In this document: in pieces, positions 7,684 to 17,537 of the stretch
How positions within the stretch are numbered: position 1 is the first letter of the stretch
Layout of the letters: the number at the start of each line of letters is the position of its first letter
Assembly: GCA_013112685.1 (NCBI GenBank)
Contig: JABFGC010000002.1
Span: 1 to 64,000 of the forward strand
From: Chloroflexota bacterium
Lineage (GTDB): Bacteria > Chloroflexota > Anaerolineae > Anaerolineales > Villigracilaceae
DNA: 64,000 nt
Reading direction: 5' to 3'
The notes under the pieces: generated by a model
Databases searched by the model: none
The model's input: the letters and a program-made list of their open reading frames with translations, nothing else
Told to the model about the DNA's origin: nothing
Position numbers and translations under genes: made by a program

Positions 7684-10512
7684 AACACCTTCATCTCACC
7701 CCAGTTCACACCCGCTCGCGCTTCCGTTTCGAGCGGGATGCTCATGAGATAGGCGTTCGCCATCGTCTCGCGCACCACGTTGGCGGCGGCTTCGATTTCC
7801 TTCTTGGGGACTTCCAGCACCAGTTCGTCATGCACTTGCAGGAGCATTTTTGGCGTTCAGCCCGGCGGCTTTCAAGGCAGGCGGGATTTTGATCATCGCG
7901 ATCTTCATAATGTCCGCCGCGGTGCCTTGAATGGGCGCGTTGATAGCTCGCGTTCCTCGCGGTTCTTCATCTGCACGTTGACCTTGCCCTGCAATGCCGG
8001 GAAGTAGCGCCTGCGTCCGAGCAGGGTTTCCACGTAGCCGACCTCCGCGGCTTGGCGGCGGATGCCGTCCGGTACTTCTTGATGCCGGGGAACTTCCTGA
8101 AATACGCCTTCACAAAGTCCTCCGCCTCGGCGAGCGTCAGTTCTGTGGAGCGCGTCAACCCGAACGCCGACATGCCGTAGATCAACCCGAAGTTGATGGC
8201 TTTCGCGTGACGGCGCATGTCTTTGGTGACGCTTTCGAGCGGAAGATCGTAAATGGCGGCGGCGGTCGTGGCGTGGATGTCCTCGCCCGCGCGGAAGGCG
8301 GCGAGCATGGCTTCGTCCTGCGCCATGTGCGCCACGATGCGCAGTTCGATCTGCGAGTAATCCACCGAGAGCAGAAGATTGCCTTTACCGGCGATGAATC
8401 CATTGCGGACCCGCCGTCCCGTTTCGGTGCGGATGGGGATGTTTTGCAGGTTCGGGTTGTTCGAGGAGAGGCGTCCCGTCACGGCTCCGATCTGACTGTA
8501 AGAGGTGTGCACACGACCGGTCTTCGCATCCACCGCCGCCGGAAGCGCATCCACGTAGGTGGATTTCAACTTGGAGAGTTCGCGGTGCTCGAGGATGAAA
8601 TCCAGGGCGGGATGCTTGCCGCGCAGGGCTTCCAGCACATCTGCCGAGGTGGAGTAAAAGCCCGTGGCCGTCTTGCGTCCCTTGTCGGGTGGTTCGAGGC
8701 GCAGATGGTTGAACAGCACATCCGAGAGCTGCTGGGGCGAATTGATGTTGAACGTCCTGCCGGTGTGTGCGTAAATTTCTTTTTCGATCTCCGCCAGGCG
8801 CTTCGCAAGGTCTTTGGACATCTCCCCGAAGAATTCCGTGTCAATCAACGCGCCGGTCATTTCCATCTCCGCGAGGACGGGCGTCAGCGGCATGTCAATG
8901 TCTTCGAGGATTTTTGCGCCGTTCACGCGCCTGAGTTCCTTCTCCATGATGGGCATGAGGCGCAGTGTGGTTTCGGCGTCGGCGGCGGCGTAATTGGCGA
9001 CGCTCTCGATGGCCACATCCGCCATGCTGATTTGCTTCCTGCCCTTGCCGATCAGTTCCTCGATGTGAGTCATCTCTTCGCCCAGGCGCGCCGCGGCGAG
9101 ATTCTTCAAGCCCATATTGCGCGAGGATGGGTCCACGATAAATTCCGCCAGCATCGTATCGAACGTGAGCGGCGAAACGACCAGCCCGTGCCGCGCGAGC
9201 ACGATGTAATCGTATTTGGCATTGTGCGCCATCTTGCCAATCTTCGGGTTCGTCATGGACGGCTCGGAGCGCTTCGATGACCTTCGCCAGCGGCAGGTTG
9301 TTCCCCGCCCTGTGACCGATGGGGATGTAATAACCCCGCCCTTCCTTCACCGCCAGCGAAATACCCACGAGTTCCGCCTTCATTTCTTCGGTGTCGGTGG
9401 TTTCGGTATCGAACGAAATGACCTTCGCCCTGCCAAGTTCTCCAGCCAGGTCTTTCAGTTTCACATCCGAATCCACGACGACCACTTCGATCTCCGGCGT
9501 TTTGATCTCCACGACAATGGGCTGGGGTTCCTCGGCAAACATCGAGATTTGCCCGGCAGGCTTGCCGCGCCGTCCCTTCGACGCGCCCGGTTCATCGCCC
9601 CGGCGCGGGGCTTCAGGCGCAGTTTCCGCAACCGCGCCGCCGCTGATGACGGGGGCCCTTGCTCAACAGCGAACGGAATTCCAATTCCTTGAAAAAGGCT
9701 TCGAGTTTCGATCCGTCGAACGGCGCGACTTTGGCATGTTCGAGGTCGAATTTGATTTTCAGGTCGGTTCTGATACTCGCCAGATCGCGGCTCATGTAAG
9801 CCGTTTCCCTGCTTGACTCGAATTTCCCGCGCCAGCGGTTCTCCACCTGGTAGAGGCTGGCGTAGATGTCATCCAGCGTGCCGAACTTTTCGAGCAGGGC
9901 AACGGCGGTCTTTTCGCCCACGCCCTTCACGCCGGGGATGTTATCGGACGTATCGCCGACGATGGCTTTGTAATCCACCACCTGGTTTGGGCGCACGCCG
10001 AGTTTTTTGACCACGTCCGCTTCGGTGATGTATGTTTGGTCATCGCCCGCGAGATAAACCGCCGTGCGTTCGTTGACGAGTTGCAGGAGGTCGCGGTCGC
10101 CGGTGATGATCTTCACGCCGAGCCCCTGCTCCGCGGCGATGCGCGCCACCGAGCCGAGCACGTCGTCCGCTTCGTACCCGTCCATTTCGAGGCGCGGGAT
10201 GTTGAATAAGTCCACCATCTCGCGGATGCGCTGGATCTGCGCGCGCAGGTCGTCCGGCATTTTCTCGCGCGTGGCTTTGTATTCGGGGAAGATATCGTCG
10301 CGGAAGGTCTTGCCTACGTCGAACGCCACGGCGAGATATTCGGGCTTTTCCTGCTCCAGCACGCGGATGAGTTCGCGCGCGAAACCATACGTGCCTGCGG
10401 TCGGCTCGCCTTTCGAGGTCTGCCAGCGTTGGCTGTTCCCGCCGGCGGTCAGGGCGAAGTACATGCGGTAGGCAAGGGCGTGTCCGTCAATGAGGTAAAG
10501 GGTTGGGGGCAT
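7680..10512 (-). CDS. polA: DNA polymerase I (frameshifted)
   Basis: Family A DNA polymerase, used for Okazaki-fragment processing and repair. From the N-terminus: a 5' nuclease domain (LYLIDGHALAYRMYFAL, then GYEADDVLGS and GDRDLLQLV); a 3'-5' exonuclease domain with the metal ligands in SFDTETTDTEE; and the polymerase domain with GRLSSNNPNLQNIPIRTE, motif A LLSVDYSQIELRI, motif B RRHAKAINFGLIYGMSA, and motif C VHDE near 7830. Proofreading residues look intact. Five one-base breaks interrupt it (about 7851, 7945, 8067, 9255 and 9653); correcting them gives one protein of about 940 residues, so they are taken as sequence errors in an essential gene. It is the only gene of its transcript. Confidence 0.92.
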
Positions 10513-10589
10513 GGGTTTGCATCCGGTAGCGCAAGATACTTGCAGATTAACAAATTAATCCGACAATCCAATACGCATAGTTTCTGTAC

Positions 10590-10680
10590 CGCAACAACTT
10601 GTCCTCGCAGAGGATTCATGTTGCGCTTTGTTTCTGCGGTGCAATTGGCTTTCGCAAGATGAATCTTGCGGTACTCCATT
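10590..10680. repeat. Dispersed palindrome with ATCTTGCGGTAC motif
   Basis: Contains GTACCGCAACAACTTG and GCAAGATGAATCTTGCGGTAC, a palindrome around AAGATGAATCTT. Related arms (GCGCAAAATGAATTTTGCG) lie at 10769-10788, and a fuller copy at 37224-37280. It occupies most of the gap between polA and the next gene. Confidence 0.6.
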
Positions 10681-10728
10681 GTCAGAATAATTTGGAAAAG
10701 TTCAACTATCTTGCGCTGAAAAAATAAA

Positions 10729-10760
10729 AACGCAGAGGTCATTATACTCTGCGTTCTTTT
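10729..10760 (-). terminator. Rho-independent terminator after the receiver-fusion gene
   Basis: A perfect 9-bp stem, AACGCAGAG (10729-10737) with CTCTGCGTT (10747-10755), followed on the minus strand by TTTTATTTTTT. It lies about 30 bases beyond the stop codon of the gene ending at 10788. Confidence 0.75.
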
Positions 10761-10787
10761 GTAACCGCGCGCAAAATGAATTTTGCG

Positions 10788-12397
10788 TTACGAATTTTCC
10801 TGTCCCTGCCGGGTGCGGGTCTGGCGGATGTAATCGCGCACCAACTGCGGCGGGTGGGGGCGCGATCCGCCCATGATGAGATAGCCGGGCGCCCAGAAAT
10901 CGCCGGACGGGTTTTCCTTTTTCAAGCGCGAAAACTCGGCGAAGATTTTTTCCGAAGTCTGCTGGCGCATGATGCGCATCAAATAACCGGGCGACGTGCT
11001 CGGCTGCACGTTCACCACCCATTGCAGGTATTCGGGGCGCACCGCCAGATATTCCAGCCGCCAGCCGAAGGCGATGCAAATGCTCGGCGACCATTCGCCC
11101 AAACGGTCGAGAGATCGCCGGTGATGTAATGCGACGAAAAACGCGGCACGAGCAGGCAGGCATACGTCAGGTGATACAGCCCGGCAGAGACCGGCTCCAC
11201 GACGAGTTTCTTCGCCGCCTCGGTGGACGGGCTTTCGCGGGTCACGTCTGTTTCGCCGGGTTGCGGACGGGCGATGGGAGTCTCCGGTCTGGGTTTGTGA
11301 CGCGACGGCGCGGTCACTTCCACGTCGTCGAAAGCGGTCTGCGCCCCGCCTCTTTCCTGACCTTTGGTCTCGACCACGCCCGGAACCTGATTCACCGCCG
11401 GGAGTTGACTCCGGCGAACGGCGGGCGACGGCTCGCGGCTGAACACGGAAGCGTTCGACAGCGGCTCGGAGAGGCGCGTCTGGTTGGGGTCGAAAGGCTC
11501 GTCTTTTTGCGGCAGCCTGAAATCGTGAGAAGTAAGCGGTTCGGGATTCGGAGCCGGGATGTCGGAAAGAATATCCGCGATGGGCGGGATGTTCAACGGC
11601 CCGCTGTCGTCTGTTCCAGTTTGGGACGGCTGGGAGGCGGATTCCCCGCGGTCGCCGCCGAAATCGCTCACCAGTTGACTCGCCTGCGTGCGGATGGTGC
11701 TGAAGGGCGTCTCCGCGTCGAAGACGAGCGCCAGCACGGTTTCCGTTGTGAGGCGGGTGGCATACAGCATGTGCTCGGCTTTGGTGCTTTCCAGCCGGAT
11801 GAAGCGCAGTAAATCCGAGCCTTTCTGTCCGTCCCAGTTGCGGGTGACGGTCTGTGCCACTTCCTTTGCCGCGTTCTGCGAGAGACCGCCCGCGTACGCC
11901 CACAGGTCGTTTCTGCGGGTGATCAATGCGGCTTGCGCCGAGGATTCCAACGTGAGACGGGTGAGGTGCTGGGCGGCTTTGTTCGCATCGTTGAGCCACG
12001 GCATCGTCAGCACGGTGGTGGACGGGGAGACGGGTTTCGGTTGGGGCTGGGGTTGACTAATCGCGGTCATAAAATCTGCCAATCTGAACGGCTTGCGGAC
12101 GAGGATCCAGGGGCGAAGCGCATCGAAGGCAGGGGGGACGTCCTGGTCATCGCAAAGGATGATGAGATTAATGGTCGGGCTGACGGTGCGCAGGGCAATA
12201 CCGATCTCCTGCACCCAATCTTCGTCGAGCGCAAAATCCAACATTGCCAGCGGAACGCCGATTTCGTCCGCGCGCACAACGGCAGACGCCTTGTTGTTGA
12301 CAACATGGACTCGGTAGAAATTCGTCTCTTCCAGCGAGCGTTTTACGGCATCGCCGAGGCTGGAAGAGGGAGTGACGAATAACAGGTCCGCGGGCAT
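10788..12397 (-). CDS. Receiver-Roadblock-IS200-like fusion protein (frameshifted)
   Basis: About 535 residues after bridging one break at 11104-11110. Residues 1-112 look like a response-regulator receiver: the Asp in LAMLDFALDE sits at the phosphoacceptor position and LVRKPF supplies the Lys-Pro. Residues 130-240 resemble a Roadblock/LC7 domain (AAQHLTRLTLESSAQAALIT onward). A low-complexity linker follows to about 390. The C-terminal 130 residues match the Y1 transposase fold of IS200/REP-associated transposases (FGWRLEYLAVRPEYLQWVV, then FWAPGYLIMGG and LVRDYIRQ). The metal-binding His-x-His is replaced by Tyr-Leu-Gln, although the Tyr of the last helix remains. It is therefore probably a domesticated DNA- or RNA-binding module, not a nuclease. 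Role unknown. Confidence 0.65.
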
Positions 12398-12447
12398 TTC
12401 TTAAAGTTTATCACTTCTGGGAAAGCCGGGCAAGGAGACCATAAGGG

Positions 12448-13011
12448 CTATTCGAATGCGGCATGGTCTTCCCGCAGTTCTCTGATTCCCAGCAGCGCCA
12501 TCAGCACATCCGGCGGGATGTCCGCTTCGGGCAGGTCGGTTTTGTACAACTGCTCGTTTTCGGCGCGTTCGCGCAGGCTCCGCCAGAGCAGGTGGCGTTC
12601 CTCGCCGTCCACCACCAGGTCGTTCAGCGACTTTGCATTCAGCAAATACTCGCCTGTGGAATATAAAAACGTCAGCCGTTTCCACTTGTCGGTCCTGATG
12701 GGTTCGCGCAGCTGCTCCAGTCCGCCGAGTTGGATTTTGTAATATTCCTCGCGGGCGCGCGGATGGTCCGGCTCGTCCTTCAGCAACTCGCCGCGCGTGG
12801 TCGGCTCGTGTCCGCGCACCTCGGCGACGTACTCGATCTGTCCGCCGCGCTCGCCGAAGGCTGAGGGTTGGTAAAAAGCCGGGTAGTCCACAGCCACAAC
12901 TTTGGGCGCGGTGCGAAGCGGAATCCGGTACCAGCCCAACAGCCGCGCAATCTCCAAATCCCGCGGCGTGGGCAGCAGGCAGACCAGAATCAAATCCGAC
13001 GGCTTGAGCAT
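12448..13011 (-). CDS. Conserved protein of unknown function
   Basis: 187 residues, soluble, no signal peptide. It opens with DLILVCLLPTPRDLEIARLL and contains the well-formed blocks IPLRTAPKVVAVDYPAFYQP, YYKIQLGGLEQLREPI and WKRLTFLYSTGEYL. It reads cleanly without frameshifts and has normal codon use, so it is a genuine gene. No family was recognised. It lies 50 bases upstream of the receiver-fusion gene on the same strand and is probably cotranscribed with it; the GH18 gene diverges from its other side. Confidence 0.6.
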   Translation of the reverse strand: MLKPSDLILVCLLPTPRDLEIARLLGWYRIPLRTAPKVVAVDYPAFYQPSAFGERGGQIEYVAEVRGHEPTTRGELLKDEPDHPRAREEYYKIQLGGLEQLREPIRTDKWKRLTFLYSTGEYLLNAKSLNDLVVDGEERHLLWRSLRERAENEQLYKTDLPEADIPPDVLMALLGIRELREDHAAFE

Positions 13012-13032
13012 GACCTAATTATAATGACCGTC

Positions 13033-14019
13033 ATGCGATTTGTTTCCTTAATCCCCCTGATGATTTTGTTAGTTTCGTGCAGAGGACAAGCCCCGCCTCT
13101 TTCCCCGACCGAGCCTGGTCCCGCTTCGACGGAGACGCCCTCGCCCGAGCCGCCTGCCGCTTCGACCTTCGCCGTGATCGGATATTTCCCGGACTACCAG
13201 GAGTTGAACCCCGCACGGGCGGATTCCCTCACCGACATCATCTACTTCTCCGCCGAACCCACCGCAGAGGGCGGACTCGACACGAGCCGTTTCGACGAAA
13301 ACACGCTCGCCGAACTTCACGAGATGCAGGGTCGTCATGGGGTGCGGCTTCTCATCTCGATCGGCGGATGGGAGCGCTCCAGCCGGTTCGCGGCGATGAC
13401 CGCGGACGCCGAAACGCGGCGCGCCTTCGTGGAGAATCTCGCCGAATATGTCCATGTCAACAAACTCAACGGCGTGGATTTCGATTGGGAATTCCCGCAG
13501 GACGAGGTTGAGTTTCGAAATTACATCCGCCTGCTCGAGGAGGTGAAGGCGGATTTCGAGCCGAGGGGATGGATCGTCAGCGTGGCGCTTTCCCCCGATT
13601 CGGAGTTTCCGTTGAAAGAATACGCAGCGGCGGACCGCGTGCACATCATGTCCTACGACCGCCAGCCGCGTCATGCGGCGTACGAGCAAGCGGTTCAGGA
13701 CATCGAGAAATTCATCAATGCAGGCATCCCGCCGGAGAAGTTGATCCTTGGCGTTCCGTTCTACGGCAGGAAGATCATCCCGCCGTATGCCGAGGCGACC
13801 TATGCAGACATCGTTTCGCGGTATCACCCCGCGCCGGACGTGGACGAAGTGGACGGCATCTTTTTCAACGGCATGGGCACGATTCGGAACAAAACGTGCC
13901 TTGCCGTGAGCAGGCGGCTTGGCGGCGTGATGATTTGGGAACTTGCGCACGACACGACCGACGATACGTCGCTGCTCGGCGCAATCCGGCAGGCTCTGGC
14001 GAGCGGGTGCGGTCCATAG
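13033..14019 (+). CDS. GH18-family glycosidase-like lipoprotein
   Basis: Secreted glycoside hydrolase family 18 protein, the chitinase/peptidoglycan-type TIM barrel. A short signal peptide ends in the lipobox LVSC (Cys about 16), followed by a Pro/Thr linker. The barrel carries the strand-3 motif LLISIGGW and the catalytic strand-4 motif NGVDFDWEFP, in which the Glu is the proton donor and the preceding Asp residues are present. Strand 6 gives RVHIMSYD and strand 8 VMIWELAHDT. The substrate is probably a GlcNAc polymer but is not shown. An alternative ATG lies nine bases earlier (13024); neither has a clear ribosome site. Single gene between divergent and downstream transcripts. Confidence 0.85.
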   Translation: MRFVSLIPLMILLVSCRGQAPPLSPTEPGPASTETPSPEPPAASTFAVIGYFPDYQELNPARADSLTDIIYFSAEPTAEGGLDTSRFDENTLAELHEMQGRHGVRLLISIGGWERSSRFAAMTADAETRRAFVENLAEYVHVNKLNGVDFDWEFPQDEVEFRNYIRLLEEVKADFEPRGWIVSVALSPDSEFPLKEYAAADRVHIMSYDRQPRHAAYEQAVQDIEKFINAGIPPEKLILGVPFYGRKIIPPYAEATYADIVSRYHPAPDVDEVDGIFFNGMGTIRNKTCLAVSRRLGGVMIWELAHDTTDDTSLLGAIRQALASGCGP

Positions 14020-14034
14020 ACTTCGGCGTCTTCA

Positions 14035-14063
14035 TTGATTTTCCAAATCGTTTGACGTATAGT
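14035..14063 (+). promoter_or_regulatory. Sigma70-type promoter for two-component operon
   Basis: TTGATT (14035-14040), a 17-base spacer and TATAGT (14058-14063), 29 bases upstream of the response-regulator start codon. Confidence 0.5.
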
Positions 14064-14091
14064 AGGGTTGACAAATCGACCGGGAGCGGAC

Positions 14092-14793
14092 ATGAGCGAA
14101 ACAAACCCATCGGGCGGCAAAATCCGCGTCCTCATCGTGGACGATCACGCGATGGTGCGCCAGGGGCTGCGGACGTTTTTGGAATTGCAGGACACATCCG
14201 CCCTGCCCATCGAAGTGACGGGCGAGGCAGGCAACGGCGTCGAGGCGGTCGAGTTGGCGCGCAGGATGCAGCCCGATATCGTCCTGCTCGACCTGGTGAT
14301 GCCCGAAATGGACGGCATCCACGCTACGCCCAAGATCATCGAATGCAGTCCGCGTTCGCGCGTCATCATCCTGACCAGTTTCGGCGACGAAGAAAAGGTA
14401 TTGCCTGCCATCCGCGCCGGGGCGCAGGGCTATTTGCTCAAGGACATTCCGCCGAACGAATTGGTCCAGGCGGTGCGCGAAGTGTATCTCGGCAAGGTGC
14501 AGTTACATCCCGAAGCCGCCAAAAAACTGATGTCGGCGGTGGCGGCAAAGGAGGAGCCGCACGCGAGCCGCGCTGGAACGCAAGCCGACGATGGGCTGAC
14601 CGAGCGTGAAAAGGAAGTCCTGTATCTGATCGCCGATGGGAGAAACAACCGCGAGATCGCCGCGAAACTGGTCATCAGCGAGAAAACGGTCAAAACGCAC
14701 GTCAGCAACATCCTCAGCAAACTGCACCTGGACGACCGCACGCAAGCCGCCATTTACGCGTTGCGTCACGGATTGACTACGGACAAAAGTTAA
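14092..14793 (+). CDS. NarL/LuxR-family response regulator
   Basis: 233 residues from the ATG at 14092, chosen because GGAGCGG sits at normal distance before it. An N-terminal receiver domain has the acidic pair VDDH, the phosphoacceptor Asp in DIVLLDLVMPEMDG, the switch Thr in IILTSFGD and the Lys in YLLKD. The C-terminal LuxR/GerE helix-turn-helix (LTEREKEVLYLIADG, then SEKTVKTHVSNILSKL) binds DNA. It is followed at once by its probable kinase: the TAA stop and the kinase ATG share one base. The target genes are not known. Confidence 0.92.
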   Translation: MSETNPSGGKIRVLIVDDHAMVRQGLRTFLELQDTSALPIEVTGEAGNGVEAVELARRMQPDIVLLDLVMPEMDGIHATPKIIECSPRSRVIILTSFGDEEKVLPAIRAGAQGYLLKDIPPNELVQAVREVYLGKVQLHPEAAKKLMSAVAAKEEPHASRAGTQADDGLTEREKEVLYLIADGRNNREIAAKLVISEKTVKTHVSNILSKLHLDDRTQAAIYALRHGLTTDKS

Positions 14794-15971
14794 TGCGCAC
14801 GATCGGCGTGTATTTGATCTTTGCCGCGGTCGTCTTGCGCGGCGCAGTGGTCACGAGCGACGCGCCGTACTTCACACAGGTGCTTTGGCTGCTCTCGGCG
14901 TATGGCTTGCTTCTGTTGATTGAGTCGTGGGTCATCCACCGCAAGCCTTTATTTCTATCGCGGTCCACGCAATTTCTTTATCTGCTCCTGCAATCCATCC
15001 TTGTCACTGTGCTGTTGATCGTCTCCGACTACGAAGATTTCATCGCCCTCCTGTTTATCCCGCTCAGCCTCGATGCCGTCGCTTTCTTCGGCAGGCGCGT
15101 TGGATACCTGGGCATCGCCCTCTTTTCACTGGCTCTCAGCGGCGCGCTTTTCTTTTCGGGTGAAGGCTGGATTTTCGGGCTGGCGATGGGCGGGTTATAC
15201 AGCGGCATGTGTTTCCTCTTCGGCGGCTATGCGTGGCAGGTGCAGAAAGCCGAAGCCGCGCACGATCAAAACCAGCGTACTTTCAACGAATTGCAAATCG
15301 CTCATCGTCAACTTCAGGGCTACGCCGATCAAGTGGAAAACCTGGCGGTCGAACACGAACGCAACCGCCTGGCGCGCGACCTGCACGACTCGGTGACGCA
15401 GACGGTCTTCAGCATGAACCTCGCCGCGCAATCCACACGCCTGTTATTGGATAAAGATCCGCTTCGCGCATCAGGACAACTGCTCCGCCTCGAGGAACTT
15501 GCCGCCAACGCTTTGAGCGAGATCCAATCCCTCGTCTCGCAATTGAAGCCGCGTTCGATTTCGGAAGAAGGTCTGTCCACCGCGCTTCGACGACTAGCCG
15601 ATGAACGGGGATCGCGCGACGGTTTGCAGGTCTCGTTTGAAATAAACGGCGAGAAAGCCTTATCCGAAGCGGAAACGCTGGGACTGTATGCCATCGCACA
15701 TGAAGCCCTGACCAACGTCATCAAACACAGCGGCGTACATGAAGCCTCTGTTCGTTTGAATCTGGATGATGAGCATTCGTGTCTCGAAATTGCGGATCAC
15801 GGCCTGGGCTTTGACCCGCAGGCGGCAGTTGCACATCAGCGCGGACATTTGGGATTGGCGGGCATCTCCGAGCGGGCGCGTGAGATCGGATGGAGTTTGT
15901 CGGTCGAGTCGAGTCCGTATCAGGGGACGCGAATTCTTGTGACGCAGGATCAGGCCGGAGGTCCAGAATGA
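14793..15971 (+). CDS. Sensor histidine kinase, NarX/DesK type
   Basis: 392 residues. Five or six membrane helices fill about residues 1-150, with no large extracytoplasmic loop, so the signal is probably sensed within or near the membrane. A coiled-coil linker follows. The HisKA_3 dimerisation motif LARDLHDSVTQTVFS contains the phosphoaccepting His. The HATPase domain shows the N box in AIAHEALTNVIKHS and the G1 box in IADHGLGFDP. It is paired with the overlapping upstream regulator, and its stop overlaps the ATG of a second, shorter kinase (ATGA). Confidence 0.92.
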   Translation: MRTIGVYLIFAAVVLRGAVVTSDAPYFTQVLWLLSAYGLLLLIESWVIHRKPLFLSRSTQFLYLLLQSILVTVLLIVSDYEDFIALLFIPLSLDAVAFFGRRVGYLGIALFSLALSGALFFSGEGWIFGLAMGGLYSGMCFLFGGYAWQVQKAEAAHDQNQRTFNELQIAHRQLQGYADQVENLAVEHERNRLARDLHDSVTQTVFSMNLAAQSTRLLLDKDPLRASGQLLRLEELAANALSEIQSLVSQLKPRSISEEGLSTALRRLADERGSRDGLQVSFEINGEKALSEAETLGLYAIAHEALTNVIKHSGVHEASVRLNLDDEHSCLEIADHGLGFDPQAAVAHQRGHLGLAGISERAREIGWSLSVESSPYQGTRILVTQDQAGGPE

Positions 15972-16748
15972 AGCGAGCGAACGTCTATCAAGGCGGTCAC
16001 CTGATCGGCTTCATCATGATCGGTGTGGTCGCGCTCCGTAACTTCCTGTGGTTCCAGGGCGAGCCGGTTTTTGTCACTATGATTTTCCTGCTTGCGGCGT
16101 ACGCCCTGTTGTACGCAACAGAACCCTGGCTGTTGACCCGTGTGAAGCGCTACGAACTGTTTTACTTCCCGGTGCAAACCGTGATCGTGATGGTCACGTC
16201 CAGCCTGCAGCCGTTCACGGATATGTCGTGTGTGCTGTATGTGCCGTTGAGCATTCACGCCTTGCGCGTGTTCTCGCGGCGGACGGCAACGATCTGGTTG
16301 ATTCTTTATATCATCCTGCTTGCGGTGACGCTGATGATTGGAAAGGGCTGGCTGGAAGGATTGGCGCTGACCCTGCTCTATCTTGCCGTATGCTCATTTG
16401 TGATTTCATACGACTTTCTTTATTCACGCACGCAAGCCGACCAGGCAGAAAGCCAGCGCCTGCTCGCGGACTTGCAGTCTGCCCATCGAAAGTTACAGGA
16501 ACATGCCGCACAAGCGGAGGAGTTGGCGGCGGCGCGCGAGCGCAACCGGCTGGCGCGCGAACTGCACGACTCGGTCAGCCAGGGCGATTTTCAGTATTAC
16601 GTTGACTTCCCAATCTGCCCGCCTCCTGCTGGAGCGTGAGCCTGCCCGCGTCCCCGAACAAATTGACCGCCTGCAAAAGATGACCGAGGATGCCCTCGCC
16701 CAGCTGCGTTCGCTGATCGCCCAGTTGCGTCCCCCACAAAGTTCATGA
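15968..16748 (+). CDS. Truncated second histidine kinase lacking the ATPase domain
   Basis: About 260 residues after bridging one extra G in CCAGGG at 16579-16584. It is a paralogue of the preceding kinase: similar membrane helices, the same coiled-coil linker and the dimerisation motif LARELHDSVSQ with its His. It then stops at SLIAQLRPPQSS, just where the ATPase domain would begin, and a strong terminator follows 7 bases later. It could still be phosphorylated in a heterodimer with the full-length kinase, or simply be a deletion remnant. The start overlaps the previous stop. Confidence 0.75.
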
Positions 16749-16754
16749 TTTAGA

Positions 16755-16788
16755 CCCGACAGGTTTCCAAAACCTGTCGGGTTTTTTT
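16755..16788 (+). terminator. Rho-independent terminator of kinase operon
   Basis: A perfect 12-bp stem, CCCGACAGGTTT (16755-16766) with AAACCTGTCGGG, then seven T. The stem core ACAGGTTT/AAACCTGT also occurs at 26366-26398 without a T-run. Confidence 0.85.
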
Positions 16789-16934
16789 GGTCTACGACCT
16801 ACGATGTACTCCTACATCCCAAGTTGTAGGAAAAAATTCAGCCTCCCTGCGCAGGGAGGTTTCCATCTCGCGCCAGATGCGCTTTTTCAGGTCGGGACGT
16901 ATAGTGGGGACGTAATCTCAAAAAGGAATTTCCG

Positions 16935-17156
16935 ATGAACACCCAAACCCTGATCTCTCCCGCAATAACCTGCAATTTCACCGTCGCGCCCGAAGAATCC
17001 ATCTTCGCCGACTCCCGCGATTACGGCTTCGACTTCGACGAGGAGGAAGTGGGAAGCGAATTGCTCGCCCCGCTTCCTGCCGGACTAGCCGACCAGCCAA
17101 TCCCCGAAGTGGGCGCGGATGATTTTGAGAGAATTTTCCATTATTTCATCTCGTGA
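16935..17156 (+). CDS. Small acidic protein of unknown function
   Basis: 73 residues, rich in Asp and Glu (the segment GFDFDEEEVGSELL near the middle), with no membrane segment. AAGGAA lies 7-12 bases before the ATG and a TATAGT box at 16900-16905 suggests its own promoter. It ends 12 bases before a lone receiver gene and is likely cotranscribed with it and the acyltransferase. No family recognised. Confidence 0.55.
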   Translation: MNTQTLISPAITCNFTVAPEESIFADSRDYGFDFDEEEVGSELLAPLPAGLADQPIPEVGADDFERIFHYFIS

Positions 17157-17168
17157 CGGGTAAGAAGA

Positions 17169-17534
17169 ATGACTGCTATCCGAGTATTGCTCGTTGACGA
17201 CGTGGAACAAGTGCGGCGTGACCTGGGCACCGCGCTGACGCTCTCCGGCGAAGTTGAAATCGTCAGTGAAGCCGCGAACGGGCTGGAAGCGATCCGCCTG
17301 ACCCAAGCCCTGCAACCCGATGTCGTTTTGATGGATCTGGAAATGCCGGTCATGGACGGGTACGAAGCGGCGCGGCAGATCAAAACGCACTGTCCCTGTA
17401 AGGTCATCGCGCTCACAGTGCATGATTATGAATCGGCACGGGACAAAGCCAAACGGTCCGGTGTAGATGCGTTCATCGTCAAAGGCGCACCCGTGCAAAG
17501 TATTGTTCAAACGATTTCCAAACAAAAGGAGTAA
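17169..17534 (+). CDS. Single-domain response regulator
   Basis: 121 residues, receiver domain only. It shows VDDV at the acidic pocket, the phosphoacceptor Asp in DVVLMDLEMPVMDGYEAA, the switch Thr in VIALTVHD and the Lys in FIVKG. With no output domain it must act by protein contact, or relay phosphate as CheY-like and Spo0F-like proteins do. The truncated and full kinases upstream are possible partners. It ends three bases before the acyltransferase gene, so the two are translated together. Confidence 0.88.
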   Translation: MTAIRVLLVDDVEQVRRDLGTALTLSGEVEIVSEAANGLEAIRLTQALQPDVVLMDLEMPVMDGYEAARQIKTHCPCKVIALTVHDYESARDKAKRSGVDAFIVKGAPVQSIVQTISKQKE

Positions 17535-17537
17535 AAA

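Noticed and set aside
7994..9280. 428-codon plus-strand frame opposite polA
   Set aside because: It mirrors the high-GC codon pattern of polA, has no recognisable motif and no ribosome site; polA on the other strand is certain.
16579..16584. Programmed ribosomal frameshifting to explain the many broken genes
   Set aside because: No shared slippery sequence or downstream structure; breaks occur in both directions, at many kinds of site, and in essential genes.
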